In this document: positions 59,649 through 64,000 of the stretch, piece after piece
How the letters are laid out: every line of letters begins with the position of its first letter
Numbering within the stretch: the first letter of the stretch is position 1
NCBI GenBank assembly: GCA_019750915.1
Contig: JAIENY010000022.1
Location: 1 to 64,000, forward strand
DNA: 64,000 nt
DNA from: Xanthobacteraceae bacterium
GTDB lineage: Bacteria > Pseudomonadota > Alphaproteobacteria > Rhizobiales > Xanthobacteraceae
Direction: 5' to 3'
The notes under the pieces: generated by a model
What the model was told of the DNA's origin: nothing
The model's input: only the letters and a program-made list of their open reading frames with translations
Databases searched by the model: none
Position numbers and translations under genes: made by a program

Positions 59649-60539
59649 ATGATCAAGGAGTTTGACGACGACGCCTCTCCGCCGTTCGAAATCTTCGAAC
59701 CCGCTTCATGGCGGGCGCCGATCGTTTTCAATTCGCCCCACTCGGGATCGGTTTACCCGGCCAGTTTCCTGGCCGCGACGCGAATCGACATGGAGACACT
59801 ACGGCGGTCCGAAGACTCCTTCATGGACGAGATCGTCGGCCATCTTGGCGACGAGGGCTTCCCGGTGATGCGGGTGCACTTCCCGCGCTGCTATGTGGAC
59901 GTCAATCGCGAACCTTATGAACTCGATCCGCGGATGTTCGACGGAAGACTGCCGAGTTTTGCCAATACACGCTCGATGAGGGTCGCTGGCGGGCTCGGCA
60001 CGATTCCGCGCGTGGTCGGTGACGGGCAGGATATCTATCGCGAACGCATTTCGGTCGAGGATGCGCTAATGCGTATCGACCTGCTCTACAAACCCTATCA
60101 TCGCGCGCTGCGGCGGCTGGTGACGCGTGCGCATCAGATGTTCGGTTACGTCTTGGTGGTCGATTGTCATTCGATGCCGTCGATCGGTGTCTCGCGCGAG
60201 GATAAGAAGCGTCCGGATGTGGTGCTTGGCGACCGTTACGGAACGAGTTGCAGCCCGGAACTGATCGACACGGTCGAAGACGTGTTCGCCTCACTCGGCT
60301 ATAGCGTCGGCCGAAACAAACCCTATGCCGGCGGATTCATCACCGAACATTACGGCAGCCCGGGTAGCGGGATGCATTCGATCCAGATTGAACTCAACCG
60401 CGCCGTGTACATGGACGAACGCCGCCGCGAGCGCGGTCCGCAATTCCGCAAGGTCGCGGCCGACTTCTCGGCGCTCGCCGATGCGCTTGCAGTCCTCAGA
60501 CTCGATGCGGAAGATCCGTTCGAAGCCGCAGCCGAGTAG
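59649..60539 (+). CDS. N-formylglutamate amidohydrolase family protein
   Basis: FNSPHSGSVYPASFLAA...RCYVDVNREPYELDPRMF...VVDCHSMPS. Confidence 0.93.
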   Translation: MIKEFDDDASPPFEIFEPASWRAPIVFNSPHSGSVYPASFLAATRIDMETLRRSEDSFMDEIVGHLGDEGFPVMRVHFPRCYVDVNREPYELDPRMFDGRLPSFANTRSMRVAGGLGTIPRVVGDGQDIYRERISVEDALMRIDLLYKPYHRALRRLVTRAHQMFGYVLVVDCHSMPSIGVSREDKKRPDVVLGDRYGTSCSPELIDTVEDVFASLGYSVGRNKPYAGGFITEHYGSPGSGMHSIQIELNRAVYMDERRRERGPQFRKVAADFSALADALAVLRLDAEDPFEAAAE

Positions 60540-60636
60540 TCCGCTGCATGGAGTTGCGATCATTCTCTAGGGGCATCACGCCTTAAGACATCGCTCCGCT
60601 GCTTTCCTTCCGCTGCGCGTTCAACACACCGCAAAG

Positions 60637-60720
60637 AAAAAAGGCCACTCGCAAAAGCAAGTGGCCTAAGTCTAGGGAGGAAACGCCCAAGGAGGGCAGC
60701 AATAGCGCAGAGCGCTATCG
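60637..60720 (-). ncRNA. Probable mmgR/suhB-type (alpha-r8) sRNA
   Basis: Minus strand: CGATAGCGC-TCT-GCGCTAT..GCCC-TCCTT-GGGC..GTTTCCTCCCTAGACTT..AGGCCACT-TGCTTTTGCG-AGTGGCCTTTTTT; beside inositol-monophosphatase-family gene. Confidence 0.8.
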
Positions 60721-61054
60721 CACCGCAACAATATGCATCGCAACGCACCCAAAAGCAAGAAATTTTCAAGAATTAGTCATGCATTCAGCGCATATCAGGA
60801 CTGTTACTGTCATCAGAAATCTAAAAAAATAATGTTATATTTCATATAGTTATAAAAACAAGTCGTCATGGCGTCGCATTTTGGACGGCCAAGAAATGAA
60901 TACTCAATATCATTCTTCTTTAATTTGGCTTCATCGCCGAGGTGTATGAAATACCAGTTCTGAAAATGTTCGTGGTCAAACTCGCCGAGTCAGTAGAGGG
61001 GATTTGCCGCCCGCCCGACTTTCCTATACCGGCGGTGGTGCCTGATAGAGGACA

Positions 61055-61852
61055 ATGAGGGACGCCGTGACGGTTGTTGACTTTACCGCGTTTATCGAGC
61101 GCCTTGCCTCGGCGTCCGGCGAAACCATCCTGCCCTTTTTCCGCACCTCGCTCAGCATCGACAACAAGAACAGCGGACGCGATCTAGATCCGGTGACTGA
61201 GGCTGACAGGGCGGCCGAAGCCGTCATGCGGCGGATGATCAAGGAGAGCTTTCCACAGCATGGCATCGTCGGTGAGGAATTTGGCGTCGAGCGGCCTGAT
61301 GCGGAATATGTCTGGGTGCTCGATCCGATTGACGGCACCAAATCGTTCATCGCCGGTATGCCGATCTGGGGAACGCTGATCGCACTTAACCGCCACGGCA
61401 TGCCCGCTTACGGCATGATGCATCAACCCTATATCGGCGAGCGATTTTCCGGCGACAACGGCGCCGCGCTCTATCAGGGCCGCAACGGACGGCGCAAGCT
61501 TTCGACGCGACGGTGCGCGTCGCTGGCGGATGCAACCCTGTTCACGACGAGTCCGCGACTGATGAACGCGGCGGATCGCGCGCAGTTCGAGAAGGTCGAA
61601 AGCGGAGTGCGCCTCTCGCGTTATGGCGGCGACTGTTATGCCTATTGCATGCTGGCGGCGGGTCATCTCGATCTGATCATTGAAACCGAACTGAAGCCCT
61701 ATGACGTCGCGGCGCTGATTCCGATCGTGACCGGCGCCGGCGGGGTCATGACGACATGGGATGGCGAGCCAGCGCAGCACGGCGGCCGTATCGTGGCGGC
61801 CGGCGACAGGCGCGTGCACGAAGCCGCGCTCAAACTGTTACAGGGAAAGTAA
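61055..61852 (+). CDS. hisN: Histidinol-phosphatase, inositol monophosphatase family
   Basis: DPVTEADRAAEAVMRRMIKESFPQHGIVGEEFG...WVLDPIDGTKSFIAGMPIWGTLIAL...YGGDCYAYCMLAAGHLDLI. Confidence 0.92.
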   Translation: MRDAVTVVDFTAFIERLASASGETILPFFRTSLSIDNKNSGRDLDPVTEADRAAEAVMRRMIKESFPQHGIVGEEFGVERPDAEYVWVLDPIDGTKSFIAGMPIWGTLIALNRHGMPAYGMMHQPYIGERFSGDNGAALYQGRNGRRKLSTRRCASLADATLFTTSPRLMNAADRAQFEKVESGVRLSRYGGDCYAYCMLAAGHLDLIIETELKPYDVAALIPIVTGAGGVMTTWDGEPAQHGGRIVAAGDRRVHEAALKLLQGK

Positions 61853-61859
61853 CCTCGGC

Positions 61860-62627
61860 ATGCACGTCGAATTCACGCCCGCGCTGCTGGCGTTCGTGGC
61901 GACGGTCTTCCTGCTCGCAGGCTTCGTCAAGGGCATGATCGGCATGGGTTTGCCGACCGTCGCCATCGGCCTTCTGGCGACGCGGATCCCGACTCTCGAC
62001 GCCATCGCCATCACCATCGTGCCTGCGATCGTCACCAATATCTGGCAAACCTTCGTAGGGCCTTATCTCAAAGACATCATGAGGCGGCTCTGGCCGCTGT
62101 TCGTCTGCACCTGTATCGGCGTCTGGTTCGGCGCGGGGCTTCTGACCGGAGCTTTTGGGCCCTATGCCACAGTACTGCTCGGCCTGCTTCTGATCGTCTA
62201 TGCCACACTCGCGCTCACTAAAGTGAGATTCAGCGTCAAACCGCAAAACGAGAAATGGATCGGCGGCCTATGCGGGTTTCTGTCGGGACTGATCGCTGCG
62301 GCGACCGGCATTCAGGTGTTTCCGGGAATGCCGTTTCTGCAAGCGTTGAACATGGAGCGCAACGAACTCATTCAGGCGCTGGGGGTGTTCTTCACCGTTG
62401 CGACGGTGGCGATGATGTTCAATCTCACACATTCCGGCATATTGACCGCTGCCGTCGCCGTGCCGGGGGCGCTCGCGATGGCTACGGCCTTTGCAGGAAT
62501 GTATCTGGGTCAGGTGCTGCGCGAGCGCATGGCACCCGAAACGTTCCGACACTGGTTCCTGATTTCGATGATCGTGCTCGGCGCTTATCTTGCGATCGAT
62601 AAGCTGATCCGCCTTCATCTGATTTGA
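61860..62627 (+). CDS. Sulfite exporter TauE/SafE (TSUP) family permease
   Basis: FVATVFLLAGFVKGMIGMGLPTVAIGLLA; multi-TM. Confidence 0.9.
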   Translation: MHVEFTPALLAFVATVFLLAGFVKGMIGMGLPTVAIGLLATRIPTLDAIAITIVPAIVTNIWQTFVGPYLKDIMRRLWPLFVCTCIGVWFGAGLLTGAFGPYATVLLGLLLIVYATLALTKVRFSVKPQNEKWIGGLCGFLSGLIAAATGIQVFPGMPFLQALNMERNELIQALGVFFTVATVAMMFNLTHSGILTAAVAVPGALAMATAFAGMYLGQVLRERMAPETFRHWFLISMIVLGAYLAIDKLIRLHLI

Positions 62628-62636
62628 CGACCCGCG

Positions 62637-63584
62637 TCACTTGAACAGCGGCGTTCCGGGCACGAACGCATCGAACGCAGCCCAGAATTGCGAGCGATAG
62701 CGATCCTGCTCCTGCAGGATTTCATGCTTTGCGCCCGCGATTACCAAATGCGAGCCGGCGCGCAGGTGATACGAAAATTCCTCAATGGCCGACGTCGATA
62801 CAATCGTGTCGTGACTTGCGGCAAGCATCAGCACCGGCTGGCGGATGCGTGAGGGATAGTAGGTTTCGCGAAACTCCATGATGACGCGGAAGGCGGCGTC
62901 GGTCCAGGCGATGGTCGGCGACCCGAGGCCCAGCGTCGGGTCTTCCTCGAGCACTGCGACGTTGCGTGCATAGCGCACCGGATCGCTCGTCACCGGATTG
63001 TCGATGAACGGATCAATCCCGACCAGCCGGCTCCCGCCTCCGGGAATGTAGCTTCCGCCCAGCCCGGCGAAACGGACGGCGCGGACCAATGTGCGCACCG
63101 GCCATGATGTGGTGCGTCCCGGCAGACCGATCATCGGCGCCGTCATCACCACCCGATCGAACCAGCGCGCCCCGTCGTGGAGGACGCGCAGCAGCACCGC
63201 GCCGCCCATCGAATGCGCCAGCGCGAAATAAGGCGGCGGACAATCGGGCAGCACCACCTGATGCATGAACGCGGCAAGATCGATCTGATAATCGTTGAAG
63301 CTGCGGACATACCCCTTGCGGGCGTCCCTCAATTGCCGCGCCGAATGTCCCTGCCCGCGCCAGTCCATGATCGCGACCGCGAATCCGCGCTCGCGCAGAT
63401 CGCGAACCGTCTCGAAGTATTTCTCGATGTATTCGCCGCGCCCGGTGAAGACACATACGGTCCCCTTGCGTCCGGCCGGCGGCGCAAAGCGTGCAAAACG
63501 CAATTCCACGCCATCGGATGTTTTGATGATGCCGGACACGACGTCGTCAGGCACCGGATTGGCGGGAATGGAAACGAGAGTCAT
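62637..63584 (-). CDS. Alpha/beta hydrolase (monoacylglycerol lipase/lysophospholipase-like)
   Basis: FTGRGEYIEKYFETVRDLRERGFAVAIMDWRGQGHSARQ...FALAHSMGGAVLLRVL; start trimmed. Confidence 0.9.
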   Translation of the reverse strand: MTLVSIPANPVPDDVVSGIIKTSDGVELRFARFAPPAGRKGTVCVFTGRGEYIEKYFETVRDLRERGFAVAIMDWRGQGHSARQLRDARKGYVRSFNDYQIDLAAFMHQVVLPDCPPPYFALAHSMGGAVLLRVLHDGARWFDRVVMTAPMIGLPGRTTSWPVRTLVRAVRFAGLGGSYIPGGGSRLVGIDPFIDNPVTSDPVRYARNVAVLEEDPTLGLGSPTIAWTDAAFRVIMEFRETYYPSRIRQPVLMLAASHDTIVSTSAIEEFSYHLRAGSHLVIAGAKHEILQEQDRYRSQFWAAFDAFVPGTPLFK

Positions 63585-63754
63585 GAGGCGAAAAAACCGT
63601 GCGGAACCAACGAATTGTGAATGGGTGGGAACGCGCCGGAAAACTCGCCGCAACCCCTCTTGAACAGCCTTCTGCTTAACCCATATCAGTTTCGTACTGG
63701 CCTCTCTAGGCGGTACGCAGAACGAAAACCCGGCCAAATCCGGCGGGTTGTCTG

Positions 63755-63866
63755 CTCTTTTGAAAAAGAGCCGCGCGTTTTGCTTGGCAAGATCTCCGTT
63801 GGTTCATGCAGCCGGAATCCGCCTTGCTGACAGACGCGTCGGTCGCTCACATTGGAGGACTGAACC
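63755..63866 (+). promoter_or_regulatory. ROSE-like RNA thermometer in hsp20 5' UTR
   Basis: ...GGTTCATGCAGCCGGAATCCGCCTTGCTGAC...ATTGGAGGACTGAACCATG: conserved TTGCT (63824-63828) able to pair with the GGAGG Shine-Dalgarno, upstream of small heat-shock gene. Confidence 0.8.
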
Positions 63867-64000
63867 ATGCGTACTTTCGATCTCACCCCGTTCTATCGTT
63901 CCACCGTCGGCTTTGACCGTCTCTTCTCGCTCCTCGACCAGGCAGCGGGTGAAGGAGCCAACGGCTATCCGCCCTATAACATCGAGCGGACCGGCGAGAA
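63867..64000 (+). CDS. Hsp20/IbpA-type small heat-shock protein (truncated by window end)
   Basis: MRTFDLTPFYRSTVGFDRLFSLLDQAAGEGANGYPPYNIERTGE. Confidence 0.92.
   Translation, partial: MRTFDLTPFYRSTVGFDRLFSLLDQAAGEGANGYPPYNIERTGE

Noticed and set aside
1-64000. Search for CRISPR arrays, IS elements, integrases, phage genes, toxin-antitoxin or defence systems
   Set aside because: No regular repeat-spacer structure, transposase, integrase or recognisable defence genes were found by reading the ORF track and sequence

Overview
This window looks like an ordinary chromosomal segment of a GC-rich alphaproteobacterium, probably Rhizobiales/Nitrobacteraceae (Bradyrhizobium/Afipia/Rhodopseudomonas-like); that placement is inferred from gene content. 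No CRISPR array, prophage, IS element or rRNA was seen. Core modules are: pntAA-pntAB-pntB with a small aa3 oxidase subunit IV ORF; M3 peptidase; TerC; NtrC-type regulator; L,D-transpeptidase; DUF882; gapR; rpmJ; an oxidative pentose-phosphate operon (tkt, tal-pgi, gnd, zwf, pgl, gntK, HAD); GH15; ycjX/ycjF; csp; phaZ; dctA; fabH-like; tRNA-Val(GAC); cpdR; N-formylglutamate amidohydrolase; hisN; and a truncated hsp20. The most interesting signal is a concentration of dehalogenase-type genes. A DehI-family 2-haloacid dehalogenase sits with an MHS-type MFS transporter and a divergent TetR gene over a perfect palindrome. Next to it is a tautomerase-superfamily protein with all six cis-3-chloroacrylic acid dehalogenase catalytic residues at identical numbering. 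Two further type-II (HAD) haloacid dehalogenase-like genes lie elsewhere: one behind a DUF485/ActP-like symporter, the other Tat-exported in an operon with a tartrate/D-malate dehydrogenase and an MFS transporter. Other finds are a probable mmgR/suhB-type (alpha-r8) sRNA beside hisN, a ROSE-like RNA thermometer before hsp20, and two small protein genes absent from the ORF track. All homology calls are from memory of the families; no searches were run.
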